This document shows, piece by piece, positions 50,464 to 58,823 of a stretch of 64,000 nucleotides of DNA. The translations under genes and the position numbers were made by a program. Each line of letters opens with the position of its first letter. Position 1 is the stretch's first letter. This stretch comes from Altericroceibacterium endophyticum (lineage in GTDB: Bacteria > Pseudomonadota > Alphaproteobacteria > Sphingomonadales > Sphingomonadaceae): the NCBI RefSeq assembly GCF_009827595.1, contig NZ_WTYT01000003.1, positions 310,001-374,000 on the forward strand, given 5' to 3'. Below the pieces are notes generated by a model, which saw nothing but the letters and a program-made list of their open reading frames with translations, ran no database searches and was not told where the DNA came from.

Positions 50464-52593
50464 ATGCTCCCCATGGCCAATTCCACCACCGGCACCGAGC
50501 CGACCCGCCCCGAACCGATCCATCCGCCACTCGCGGCAAAGAAAAATTTCGTGATGACGCATCACGGAATCGCGATCGACGACCCCTATGCGTGGCTGCG
50601 CGATCCCGGTTATCCGGAGGTTTCCAGCGAAACTATCCTTGCCCATCTGGAGGAGGAGAATCGCTGGTTCGAAACGCGGATGAAGCCGCAAGGCGGCATG
50701 GTGAAAAAACTTTTTGCCGAGATGCGCGGTCGGATCAAGGAAGCCGACAGATCGGTGCCGCAGAAGGATGGCGATTATCTTTACTGGGTCGAATATGAAG
50801 AAGGCGCCGAATATAAGAAATGGTGGCGCCGCCCGGTGGGGGCAGCGGAGGATGGCAGCGCTGACCAGCTGATCCTGGATGAGGTGGCGCTGGCAGAGGG
50901 GAAGGATTATTTCCGCCTCGGTGCCTTTTCCATCAGCAGCAATGGCCGCCTGCTGGCCTATGCGGTGGATGACAATGGCTCCGAACGCTTCACCGCGCGG
51001 ATCAAGGACCTGTACACCGGCGCAATGCTGGGTGACGAAATTCCCGGTACGCTGTCATCGCTGATCTGGGTGGGCGGCGATAAGGGCCTCGTCTATTCGC
51101 TCGCCAATGAACAATGGCGCACCGACAATGCACGGCTGCACTGGCTGGGTGATGCGATTGAAAAGGATATCGAGCTCTATCACGAGGATGACGAGGGGTT
51201 CCGTGTGTCCTCGGCTCTGTCCGCGAATGAAGAATGGCTGATCATCGGCACGGGCGACCATGAAACCAGCGAAATACGATTGCTGCCCGCTGCCGATCCG
51301 TTGGTCGAACCCATTCTGGTGCGAGCGCGCGAGGTGGGCGTCGAATATGACGTGGATCTCAGGGATGATACGCTCTTCATCCATGCCAATGATCGCCATG
51401 AGAATTTCCGCCTCGCCACCGCACCACTCACCCGTCCGGGTGAATGGACCACGCTGATCGAAGGGTCGGATGAATTCTATCTCACCGGCTTTGAGCTTTT
51501 CAAACGCTTCTATGTCACCGAAGGGCGGCTGAACGGCCTCGATACAATCCAGATCCGCAGCTATGACGACGCGGCGCAGGTGGAGGAAGTGGCCTTTCCC
51601 GAAGAAAGCTATTCCGCCGGCCTCGCCGACAATCCCGAATGGGATATGGAAAAGCTGCGCCTGTCCTATGAAAGCATGGTCAGCCCGGCGACCACCTATG
51701 ATTACCATGTCGCGGAGAAGCGGCTGGAGGTGCTGAAGGTTCAGGAAATCCCTTCGGGCTATGACCGCGATCTCTATGTCACCGAAAGGCTGGATATAGA
51801 GGCGCGCGATGGCACGAAGGTTCCGGTCAGCCTGATGTATCGGAAAGACCGCGCACAGGGCGGCCCGCTCCATCTCTATGGCTATGGTGCCTATGGCCTC
51901 GCCATTCCGCCGGGCTTTTCGACCACGCGGCTCAGCCTAGTGGATCGCGGCTTTGCCTATGCCATCGCGCATATTCGCGGCGGCGACGATCTTGGCCGCG
52001 CCTGGTACAAGGCGGGCAAGCTGGAAAGCCGGACCAATGCCTTTACCGATTTCGTTGATGTGGCGAAGGGACTGATCGCGCGCGGTGACACCAAAAAGGG
52101 CCGGATCAGCATTTCGGGTGGTTCTGCGGGCGGCGAATTGATGGGCGCGGTGATCAATTCCGACCCGGATCTGTTCGGCGCCTGCGTCGCTCATGTGCCC
52201 TTCGTGGATGTGCTGGCGACGATGCTCGATGCCTCGCTGCCGCTCACGCCGGGCGAATGGCCCGAATGGGGCAACCCGATAGAGGATCGCGAGGCTTTCG
52301 AGCTGATCCGCAGCTATTCCCCCTATGACAATGTCCGGGCGCAGGCCTATCCGCCGCTGCTCGTGACCGCCGGGCTCAACGATCCGCGCGTGACCTATTG
52401 GGAGCCGGCCAAATGGGCCGCCAAATTGCGCGAGCTGAAGACCGACGACAATGAATTGCTGCTCAAGACCAATATGGGCGCGGGCCATGGCGGCAAGTCC
52501 GGTCGCTTCCAGTCGCTGGAAGAAATGGCCGAGGAATTCGCCTTCATCCTGTGGCAGTTCGGCCTGAGCGAAGAGGAAACCGCGGCGGCATGA
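50464..52593 (+). CDS. ptrB: Oligopeptidase B (S9 family)
   Basis: 709-residue serine peptidase cutting short peptides after Arg or Lys. The N-terminal part is a seven-blade beta-propeller that limits access; the C-terminal alpha/beta-hydrolase has the nucleophile Ser554 in ISGGSAGGELMGAV, catalytic Asp in GLNDPRVTYWEP, and His in GAGHGGKSGR. This GGSAGG form and the propeller arrangement are typical of oligopeptidase B. No signal peptide, so cytoplasmic. ATG at 50464 or 50473; neither has a ribosome site and a leaderless transcript is possible. Its TGA overlaps the ATG of the thioesterase gene. Confidence 0.92.
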   Translation: MLPMANSTTGTEPTRPEPIHPPLAAKKNFVMTHHGIAIDDPYAWLRDPGYPEVSSETILAHLEEENRWFETRMKPQGGMVKKLFAEMRGRIKEADRSVPQKDGDYLYWVEYEEGAEYKKWWRRPVGAAEDGSADQLILDEVALAEGKDYFRLGAFSISSNGRLLAYAVDDNGSERFTARIKDLYTGAMLGDEIPGTLSSLIWVGGDKGLVYSLANEQWRTDNARLHWLGDAIEKDIELYHEDDEGFRVSSALSANEEWLIIGTGDHETSEIRLLPAADPLVEPILVRAREVGVEYDVDLRDDTLFIHANDRHENFRLATAPLTRPGEWTTLIEGSDEFYLTGFELFKRFYVTEGRLNGLDTIQIRSYDDAAQVEEVAFPEESYSAGLADNPEWDMEKLRLSYESMVSPATTYDYHVAEKRLEVLKVQEIPSGYDRDLYVTERLDIEARDGTKVPVSLMYRKDRAQGGPLHLYGYGAYGLAIPPGFSTTRLSLVDRGFAYAIAHIRGGDDLGRAWYKAGKLESRTNAFTDFVDVAKGLIARGDTKKGRISISGGSAGGELMGAVINSDPDLFGACVAHVPFVDVLATMLDASLPLTPGEWPEWGNPIEDREAFELIRSYSPYDNVRAQAYPPLLVTAGLNDPRVTYWEPAKWAAKLRELKTDDNELLLKTNMGAGHGGKSGRFQSLEEMAEEFAFILWQFGLSEEETAAA

Positions 52594-53003
52594 GCCACAG
52601 CAGCCACCGCCTCCGCTTCACTGCCGAGCCGCGTCACATCGACGTGAACGGCCATGTGAACAATGCCGTCTGGGTGCAATGGATGGAGGATCTTTCCACC
52701 GCCCATTGGGAAGCGGTGGCACCCGCCGAGCATCAGCAGCGCTATGCCTGGCTGGTGACCCGGCATGAGATCGATTATCGCGGCAATATCCGTGAAGGTG
52801 AAAGCGTGGAGGGTGTGACCGAAATCCGCGAAGGGCCGCGCGGCCCGCAATTCACGCGCCACTACAGCTTCCGCAATGAAGCGGGGAAGGCCATCGTCAC
52901 CGCCCGTACCCGCTGGGCGATGATCGACCGCGAAACCCTGCGCCTGACACGCGTTCCGGCTGAAGTGGCCGCGCCGTTTCTGCCTGTCGCATCAGGCGAA
53001 TAG
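52590..53003 (+). CDS. Acyl-CoA thioesterase, hotdog fold (4HBT type)
   Basis: 137-residue hotdog-fold thioesterase. The N-terminal DVNGHVNNAVWVQWMEDLST segment is typical, with the first-helix Asp (Asp18 region) and GHVNN pattern of the 4-hydroxybenzoyl-CoA/FadM-YbgC group. Natural substrate unknown. The ATG overlaps the ptrB stop (ATGA), so the two are coupled, though functionally unrelated as far as I can tell. Confidence 0.85.
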   Translation: MSHSSHRLRFTAEPRHIDVNGHVNNAVWVQWMEDLSTAHWEAVAPAEHQQRYAWLVTRHEIDYRGNIREGESVEGVTEIREGPRGPQFTRHYSFRNEAGKAIVTARTRWAMIDRETLRLTRVPAEVAAPFLPVASGE

Positions 53004-53051
53004 CAAATGCCGAACCGCTTCACCGCGCAGTTTACTTGAAAAGGCTTCCCG

Positions 53052-53612
53052 ATGACCTTTCGTTTTGCAGTCCTGTTTGCAGCTTTCACGACAGCGTATC
53101 CTGTTCACGCTGAGGATCCGCTGAAAGCAGGGTTTGCCGGAGCACTGCGCGGCTGTGAAGAGTGGGTTCTCAACCCGGCAAGTTGGGCTGAGGGTGTTGA
53201 GCCCTTCATCGCAACAATTGGCCTCGGCAATCGGATGGGCCTTGTTGAATCGGTAGATGCGGCTGCTCTCCCGCCGGAGAAGCTGCGCGTGGCGAACCAT
53301 TACTGGCGCATCAATTCGACGGACGAAGCGGGGTATATACTCGTTGTCTCTGACCGGCTTCCCATGTGTCATATCACCGGTGGCGGTGGAGAGGATTTGC
53401 AGCCTACTGTTGAAGCTGTCATCAATCAGAGAGAGTTTCGGCGCCGCTGGGAGGTGCTGGAAACGCGTTCGGCAGGCGGTATGGTTTCTACGACGTATCG
53501 CAACCGCGAGGAACCAGCTTTCTCCATGATCGTCAGTCGCGCAAATGAGTCCGGCCAGAGGTTAGACAGAGTGCAGGTGATCGCAACGGCGATATACAAT
53601 CCTGCAAATTAA
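53052..53612 (+). CDS. Secreted protein of unknown function
   Basis: 186-residue protein with a signal peptide (MTFRFAVLFAAFTTAYPVHA), then a globular part containing two Cys (LRGCEEWVLNP and LPMCHITGGGGEDL) that could form a disulphide. It has no motif I recognise. AAAAGG lies before the ATG. Base composition and codon use look less GC-rich than the neighbours, for example many codons ending in A or T, so it may have arrived by transfer. It is followed by the MarR-type gene, convergent. Confidence 0.68.
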   Translation: MTFRFAVLFAAFTTAYPVHAEDPLKAGFAGALRGCEEWVLNPASWAEGVEPFIATIGLGNRMGLVESVDAAALPPEKLRVANHYWRINSTDEAGYILVVSDRLPMCHITGGGGEDLQPTVEAVINQREFRRRWEVLETRSAGGMVSTTYRNREEPAFSMIVSRANESGQRLDRVQVIATAIYNPAN

Positions 53613-53653
53613 GTGTCGAGAATTCGGTCTCTCGTCGAGCATTGGCCCAGCCT

Positions 53654-54139
53654 TCACGGAGCCAGTCTCGACTGATAATGCAGCTTGGCCAGAAGGCTGC
53701 GGAACTGCCTGATTTCGTCCGCTGTCAGATTTGCGGTCAGGGCCGCGTCGGCCGCCAGAACACGGTCACGCAATTCGGCCAGTCCCGTCTCGCCCTCTTT
53801 GGTCAGGAAAATGCCAAAGGAGCGCCGGTCTGCATTTACGGTTCGCCGCTCGGCATAGCCCTTTTTGGTCCAGAAATCGATCATGACGGATGCGGCGGGG
53901 CCGGAAATGCCGAGCGCATCGGCCAATGCCTTTTGAGTAAGGCCGGGATTGCATCCAATCACTTCAAGTAAAGAGAAGCGTTGCGGTGTAACCCCCGGCT
54001 CAGCGATAGCCTCGTCGAGCAGGGTCCTGCCCAATATCCAGGCCAGACGCGTAGAAAATCCCGAAAGACTCAGCAGAATACCAAAGTCCACCCCCTCATT
54101 TTCTATTTCCGGAAAGCGAGTCGGATGGGGCTTCACCAT
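53654..54139 (-). CDS. MarR-family transcriptional regulator
   Basis: 161-residue winged-helix repressor-type protein. The helix-turn-helix is in LTQKALADALGISGPAASVM, followed by the wing region NADRRSFGIFLTKEGE and a C-terminal dimerisation helix. The start is uncertain: ATG at 54139 (MVKPHPTRFPEIEN) gives a typical length but has no ribosome site, and the frame stays open to 54307. It is divergent from the TonB receptor gene, with a palindrome between them, which suggests control of that receptor and itself. Ligand unknown. Confidence 0.8.
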   Translation of the reverse strand: MVKPHPTRFPEIENEGVDFGILLSLSGFSTRLAWILGRTLLDEAIAEPGVTPQRFSLLEVIGCNPGLTQKALADALGISGPAASVMIDFWTKKGYAERRTVNADRRSFGIFLTKEGETGLAELRDRVLAADAALTANLTADEIRQFRSLLAKLHYQSRLAP

Positions 54140-54251
54140 GGGTAAACGCGTTTTTTTGGAAAGAGAGAGTGTGGCATTTTTGCTTCTATTCTTGACCTTG
54201 TTGGCGGGCATCCGAATTTGATTATTGCCTGTATCTATTATGAACCGTAAC

Positions 54252-54265
54252 AGATTACCTAATCT
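54252..54265. promoter_or_regulatory. Palindrome between MarR-type gene and TonB receptor gene
   Basis: AGATTA-CC-TAATCT, a perfect 6-bp inverted repeat with a 2-base centre, 40 bases before the TonB receptor ATG. It overlaps a possible -10 box at 54248-54253 (TAACAG) with TTGCCT 17 bases upstream. Its size fits half of a MarR-type operator. Confidence 0.45.
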
Positions 54266-54305
54266 CGGCGAATAGAAATTTGCCATGAAATTGGGAGAGT
54301 ACATC

Positions 54306-56732
54306 ATGAGGAACGGTTCACGCCGCTTTCACGCGCCATTGCTGGGCAGTTGCGCCCTTGCCGCCACTATGCTGGGGGCCTGCGGATTGGCGACAACCGC
54401 CCAGGCGCAAACTGCACAGGATACCACCACTTCACCCGCGCCAGAGGATGCCACGGTTCAGTCGCTTGATCAGGCGATTATCGTGACCGCCCGTCGCCGT
54501 GAAGAAAGCCTGCAGGAAACGCCGGTTGCGATTTCTGCGTTCAGCGCGGACATGCTGGCCGAACGTCAGATCAGCCAGACGCAGGATCTCGAAAAGATCA
54601 CGCCCAGCCTGCAGTTCAAACCTGCCGGTCAATTGTCCGGCAACAGCGCCGCATCGGTTGTCTTCATTCGCGGTATCGGTCAGCTTGACCCGACGGCTGC
54701 GGTCGATCCGGGCGTCGGCATGTATATTGATGAAGTCTATGTCGGTCGCTCGGTTGGCGGAACGATCGAATTTGGCGACATTGCCGGGGTTGAAGTGCTG
54801 CGCGGGCCGCAGGGTACCTTGTTTGGCCGCAACACGATCGGCGGTGCCATTCTGATCCGCACACAAGAACCGATTTTCGGCGAATTTTCCGGCAAGGGGC
54901 GCATTCGTGCTGGCGAAGACGATCTGATCGAAGGGTTTGCCGCGCTCAATCTGCCGATTTCAGACAATGCCGCGGCGCGTGTTTCGGGCGGTTTCCGCAA
55001 GCGTGACGGCTATGTCATTCGCGCCTTTGACGGGCTGGATCTGGGCAATGATGACAGTTTCACGCTGAACGGCGCCTTCCGCTGGGAAGCAACTCCCAAT
55101 TTCGAAATCTCGCTGCGCGGCGATTACACCAAGCGCGACGAAAACGGAGCGCCATTCGTCTTTGCCGGGATCAATGAAAATGCGCCGGTTCCGGCCATTG
55201 TCAGCGTCGGTGCGGGATGCCCCGGCGCGACCATTCCCTTCGCTCCGCTGGAACCGGGTGATCCACGTTTCGGTGCGCCCAATGTGCCGCTGATCGATGA
55301 TGCGCGCTGCGCCAATGACTTCCAGGCCAAGGGCAAATTCGTCAATGGCGGCACGGCGCCCGTGCTCAGTACCTCGGAAGTGTGGGGCGTGTCGGGCACT
55401 GCCGTGTGGGATGTCTCCCCCGAAGTGACGCTGAAGAGCATCACGGCCTATCGCTCCACCGAATCGCGCGGCATTCGCGATGCCGACAACACGCCGTTTG
55501 AAATCATCACCACCGATGTCGGCTCGGAATCGAAGCAGTTCAGTCAGGAACTGCAGATGCAATATGATTCCGGTCCGGTCAGCGGGATCATCGGCCTTTA
55601 TTATTTCGATGAAGACACCAATGAACGGGCGACCGTGCCCTTGTCCTTCCCGCCCACGCCGCAGGTGATCGGGTCGATCCTCAATGGTGGCCCCGGTTCG
55701 CGCGACTTGCAGTTCTCCGATCTGGAAACGCGTTCCATGGCGGCATTTGGCGAGCTGTCCTATGAAGTAACCGACCGGCTCGAACTGACCGGCGGCCTGC
55801 GTTATACGGAAGACCGCAAGACCTATCAGGGGACAGTGTTCAACCTGTTCCCCTCGACCTTGCCCGATCCCGATCCGCTGCCGACCGAAGCCATTCCCGA
55901 TGGCGGTCCGCTCTATATCTACAACACACCCAATCGGAAGACGTTCAGCGCGCTGACTGGCTCCGCCAGTGCCGCATATGAATTCACCGACTGGCTGAAT
56001 GGCTATGTATCCTATGCCCGCAGTTTCAAATCGGGCGGGTTCAACACGCGCTACAACGCCCCGCCGCCAGATTTCGAACCGGTTCCCTTCGATGAAGAAT
56101 CGGTCGATAGCTATGAAATCGGTGCAAAGATGGAAGTCGGTGATTTCCGCCTGAACATGGCCGCGTTCCAGGCCGACTATAAGGACATTCAGCTGGTCTT
56201 CCGTGAAGGCGCCGTGCCGCTGTTGTTCAATGCCGGTAAAGCGCGCATTCGCGGGTTTGAAGCGGAAGCAAGCTATCACCCCTATGGCAGCGGTCTGAGG
56301 ATCGATGCCGGGGCCAGCACGCTGGATGATGAAATCCTGTCCATCACCCCGATTCCGGGCGCGACGGCCACGGTGCAGCCAGGTGACGGCCTGCCGCTGA
56401 CCCCGTCATTCCAGGGCAATTTCGCGATTTCTTACGAATTCCTGCTGAATGACCGGATGACGCTCACCCCGCGGTTTGATGGCAGCTACACCTCGAAGCT
56501 CCAGTTTATCACCGGCAGCGTTCCGGAAATCGAACAGGATGGCTATTTCGTGGCCAATGGTTCGGTCGAGCTGGGCGTGAACGACACGTGGAAACTGCAG
56601 GCCGGCGTGATCAATCTGTTCGACAAGGACTATCTGATCCAGGGCAACGCCTCGCTCGGCACGCTGGGCTACGCCGAAAAGATCTACGCCCGCCCCCGCA
56701 ACTGGTACGTGCAGGTTTCTGCTGAGTTCTGA
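54306..56732 (+). CDS. TonB-dependent receptor
   Basis: 808-residue outer-membrane active transporter. A signal peptide is followed by a TonB-box-like IIVTARRREESLQETPVAIS, the plug domain (VVFIRGIGQLDPTAAVDPG, GVEVLRGPQGTLFGRNTIGG) and a 22-strand barrel ending in NWYVQVSAEF, with terminal Phe. I used the ATG at 54306 because GGGAG lies 8 bases upstream; an ATG at 54285 has none. The substrate is unknown: sphingomonads carry many of these for aromatics, sugars and siderophores. Control by the divergent MarR-type regulator is likely. Confidence 0.92.
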   Translation: MRNGSRRFHAPLLGSCALAATMLGACGLATTAQAQTAQDTTTSPAPEDATVQSLDQAIIVTARRREESLQETPVAISAFSADMLAERQISQTQDLEKITPSLQFKPAGQLSGNSAASVVFIRGIGQLDPTAAVDPGVGMYIDEVYVGRSVGGTIEFGDIAGVEVLRGPQGTLFGRNTIGGAILIRTQEPIFGEFSGKGRIRAGEDDLIEGFAALNLPISDNAAARVSGGFRKRDGYVIRAFDGLDLGNDDSFTLNGAFRWEATPNFEISLRGDYTKRDENGAPFVFAGINENAPVPAIVSVGAGCPGATIPFAPLEPGDPRFGAPNVPLIDDARCANDFQAKGKFVNGGTAPVLSTSEVWGVSGTAVWDVSPEVTLKSITAYRSTESRGIRDADNTPFEIITTDVGSESKQFSQELQMQYDSGPVSGIIGLYYFDEDTNERATVPLSFPPTPQVIGSILNGGPGSRDLQFSDLETRSMAAFGELSYEVTDRLELTGGLRYTEDRKTYQGTVFNLFPSTLPDPDPLPTEAIPDGGPLYIYNTPNRKTFSALTGSASAAYEFTDWLNGYVSYARSFKSGGFNTRYNAPPPDFEPVPFDEESVDSYEIGAKMEVGDFRLNMAAFQADYKDIQLVFREGAVPLLFNAGKARIRGFEAEASYHPYGSGLRIDAGASTLDDEILSITPIPGATATVQPGDGLPLTPSFQGNFAISYEFLLNDRMTLTPRFDGSYTSKLQFITGSVPEIEQDGYFVANGSVELGVNDTWKLQAGVINLFDKDYLIQGNASLGTLGYAEKIYARPRNWYVQVSAEF

Positions 56733-56759
56733 TTGCGGAAAGTCAGAGGGTTACAAGAG

Positions 56760-56790
56760 CGGGGCGGTCCTTTGGGGCTGCCCCGTTTTT
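56760..56790 (+). terminator. Terminator of the TonB receptor gene
   Basis: Stem CGGGGC / GCCCCG around a 14-base loop, followed by TTTTT, about 28 bases after the stop. Confidence 0.85.
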
Positions 56791-56882
56791 GCTGCAGAGC
56801 GACGCCTCCGCGGATCTACGCTTTAGACGCTTGCGAGTGGGTCTTGCGGTCGGAATGGATCTATGGCCAGCTATGCCCGGTT

Positions 56883-57848
56883 TCAGCAGCGGTCAGATAC
56901 CCGCGCCCGCCAAGAACTTCTTTTGGTGGCGTAAAGCGCTGCGTCGGCCCTGATGAACACTTCTTCGGCATCGTAGGAATATGGATCGGTCGAAAACGCG
57001 ATGCCGCTGGAGGCGCTGACGGTGAACATGTGCCCTTGCCAAAGAATGGGGGCACGCAAGTGGATCAGGAAGCGGGCGATGCGCGCCTCAATAACGTCTG
57101 CTGGCTCATCGTTACCAAGTATCACGGCGAACTCATCGCCGCCGATCCTCGCGGTAAGCAGTGCTTCTGGAAAGATCGCGGATAACCGCTCCGCGAATAC
57201 CTTAAGACAGGCATCTCCCGCCAAATGGCCCCACCGGTCGTTGATCTGCTTGAAATCGTTCAGATCGAAAAGGACAAGTGCGCCGAGTGATCCGACCCCT
57301 GCACCAGTGCGCTGCCCGTTAAGGAATCGGCTTTCGTAGATAGCGCGGTTGGCCAGGCCGGTAAGTGCGTCATTCTCCGCCAAGCGCCGCAGCGCCTCCG
57401 AACGCATTTTTTCTTCGGTCACATCCTGCTTCAAGCCATGGAGGATGGGAGCAGCGCCAGCGGAACGGATCATCTCTCCGTGGATACGCATCCACCGCTT
57501 TTCTCCATCCGAACGCCTAACTTGAGCATCGAGAGTGAAGATGCCGCTTCGGGCTATGGCTTCGGCGCGGAGCCTCTCTAATTCATCACGGGATTCTTCC
57601 GCGTACATATCAAGCGTCTCTCGCCGATCAACGACGGTCTCGTGAGGTAACCCGAAGATATCGTAGACACCTGATGTCCAGTTCAGCCCGTTGTCGGAAA
57701 GGTCGCAAGACCAGGCGCCGACCTTTGCTGAGGCCATCGCACGGTCGAGTAGTGGGTCGATCCGGCCCGGCTGGCATCCCGGCAAGGTCTGCGGTGACTC
57801 GATCTGTGCGCGACAGGGCACATTGGACTGCTGAATAGACATCGACAT
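56883..57848 (-). CDS. PAS-GGDEF diguanylate cyclase
   Basis: 321-residue signalling protein without transmembrane helices. Residues about 40-145 form a PAS/PAC sensor domain (GAWSCDLSDNGLNWTSGVYD, then VRRSDGEKRWMRIHGEM and ILHGLKQDVTEE). Residues 150-320 are a GGDEF domain with the active-site motif GGDEF at 236-240 and the LTGLANRAIYESR start. It should make cyclic-di-GMP in response to an unknown signal. The RxxD inhibitory I-site that usually lies just before GGDEF is absent (PEAL in its place), so product feedback is probably lost. Near-divergent to the small ORF at 57852. Confidence 0.88.
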   Translation of the reverse strand: MSMSIQQSNVPCRAQIESPQTLPGCQPGRIDPLLDRAMASAKVGAWSCDLSDNGLNWTSGVYDIFGLPHETVVDRRETLDMYAEESRDELERLRAEAIARSGIFTLDAQVRRSDGEKRWMRIHGEMIRSAGAAPILHGLKQDVTEEKMRSEALRRLAENDALTGLANRAIYESRFLNGQRTGAGVGSLGALVLFDLNDFKQINDRWGHLAGDACLKVFAERLSAIFPEALLTARIGGDEFAVILGNDEPADVIEARIARFLIHLRAPILWQGHMFTVSASSGIAFSTDPYSYDAEEVFIRADAALYATKRSSWRARVSDRC

Positions 57849-57851
57849 GAT

Positions 57852-58076
57852 ATGCCCATAGTCCTGCGTATCTTAAGAGACCGTTTCCCAGGCTGCGACA
57901 TTTGCGCACTCAACGACGGAGTGTGGGTCGTGAGCGGAATGGCAGATTTTAATCAGAAAATCGCCAAAGCTGTCATGTCGTCTTTCAGAGCTGCGCGAGA
58001 AACGATGGTACGGCAGAAATGGGGTGCTTTCCAGACGTCCGGCGAGGCGATAAGTGTCTGTGATGAGAGAGCCTGA
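57852..58076 (+). CDS. Small ORF of unknown function
   Basis: 74-residue frame (MPIVLRILRDRFPGCDICAL start) with three Cys and no recognised domain. Its ATG is three bases from the GGDEF gene start on the other strand, and its end overlaps the DUF2314-like gene by 23 bases. Codon use looks coding-like but no ribosome site is visible. Could be spurious. Confidence 0.35.
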   Translation: MPIVLRILRDRFPGCDICALNDGVWVVSGMADFNQKIAKAVMSSFRAARETMVRQKWGAFQTSGEAISVCDERA

Positions 58077-58458
58077 TTACGACGTAGACGGTTGGTGCCT
58101 AGAAGACGGTGAAGAGCGTCATCGAGACGCTCCTGCGACGTTCTTGATACCAACCCGTGAGGCTCGCGAAGCGTTACAGCCCGGCGACTTTGCCAAACTC
58201 ATCTTTCGCATCAGCGTAGATGACCCCGGTGAGCCTGTCGCGGTAGAACGCATGTGGGTGCTTGTTCGGGAGCGGACTGTAGGTGGCTATCTAGGACTAT
58301 TGGATAACGACCCGGATTCCCTTGCGGAGAATGGAGAGTTCTGGAGCGGCATCGAGTTGCCTTTCGGCCCCCATCACATCATTAACATCGATGAGAGAGA
58401 CGAGAAAACGATTCGTCTCGCTACTCAGGAACCCAAGAAACGCTGGCCACGAGCATAG
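58054..58458 (+). CDS. DUF2314-like protein
   Basis: 134-residue protein. The pattern ERMWVLVRERTVGGYLGLLD, then DNDPDS and HHIINIDE, matches my memory of the DUF2314 family (FW-V... GxLxNxP ... hIxdI), members of which are often in immunity or accessory gene sets. No function is known. The GTG at 58054 has GAGG six bases upstream; an ATG at 58063 is the alternative. It has lower GC than the housekeeping genes around it, and lies in a small accessory-looking cluster. Confidence 0.6.
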   Translation: MSVMREPDYDVDGWCLEDGEERHRDAPATFLIPTREAREALQPGDFAKLIFRISVDDPGEPVAVERMWVLVRERTVGGYLGLLDNDPDSLAENGEFWSGIELPFGPHHIINIDERDEKTIRLATQEPKKRWPRA

Positions 58459-58491
58459 TATTCAACGCCCGCAATGTCGCGGAAGAGAACA

Positions 58492-58677
58492 TCAGTCCTC
58501 TTGTGATTCAGCGCCCATCTTCGCCGCACGACGACCGTTAAGAGTGTCTTTTTTGATCTGTCGTTTCGCAACCCATTCCATTGCATCATGGTCTCGTTCG
58601 GCGAACATCAAATCGATCCCCCGCTTGGACTGTCCGTCCATGACACCCTTGCGGGTCTGATGTTTACTGCGGCTCAC
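58492..58677 (-). CDS. Small basic protein of unknown function
   Basis: 61-residue basic protein with a GTG start (MSRSKHQTRKGVMDGQSKRG start, KRQIKKDTLNGRRAAK later). I do not recognise a family. The predicted charge would suit nucleic-acid binding, but that is speculation. It is convergent with the DUF2314-like gene and could be a real small gene or a chance frame. Confidence 0.4.
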   Translation of the reverse strand: MSRSKHQTRKGVMDGQSKRGIDLMFAERDHDAMEWVAKRQIKKDTLNGRRAAKMGAESQED

Positions 58678-58823
58678 GTGACATCAATGCCACCCGAACC
58701 AGTTGTCTGCAACGTTGTCGTAAGCTGAAGGGCCGCTTTCCGGGCTTGGTGTTGCAAAATCAGACTGTCTGCAAACGGCTCCTGCACGCCTATGCGGGAA
58801 TGACGAGCGGGGTCAGGCGCCCC

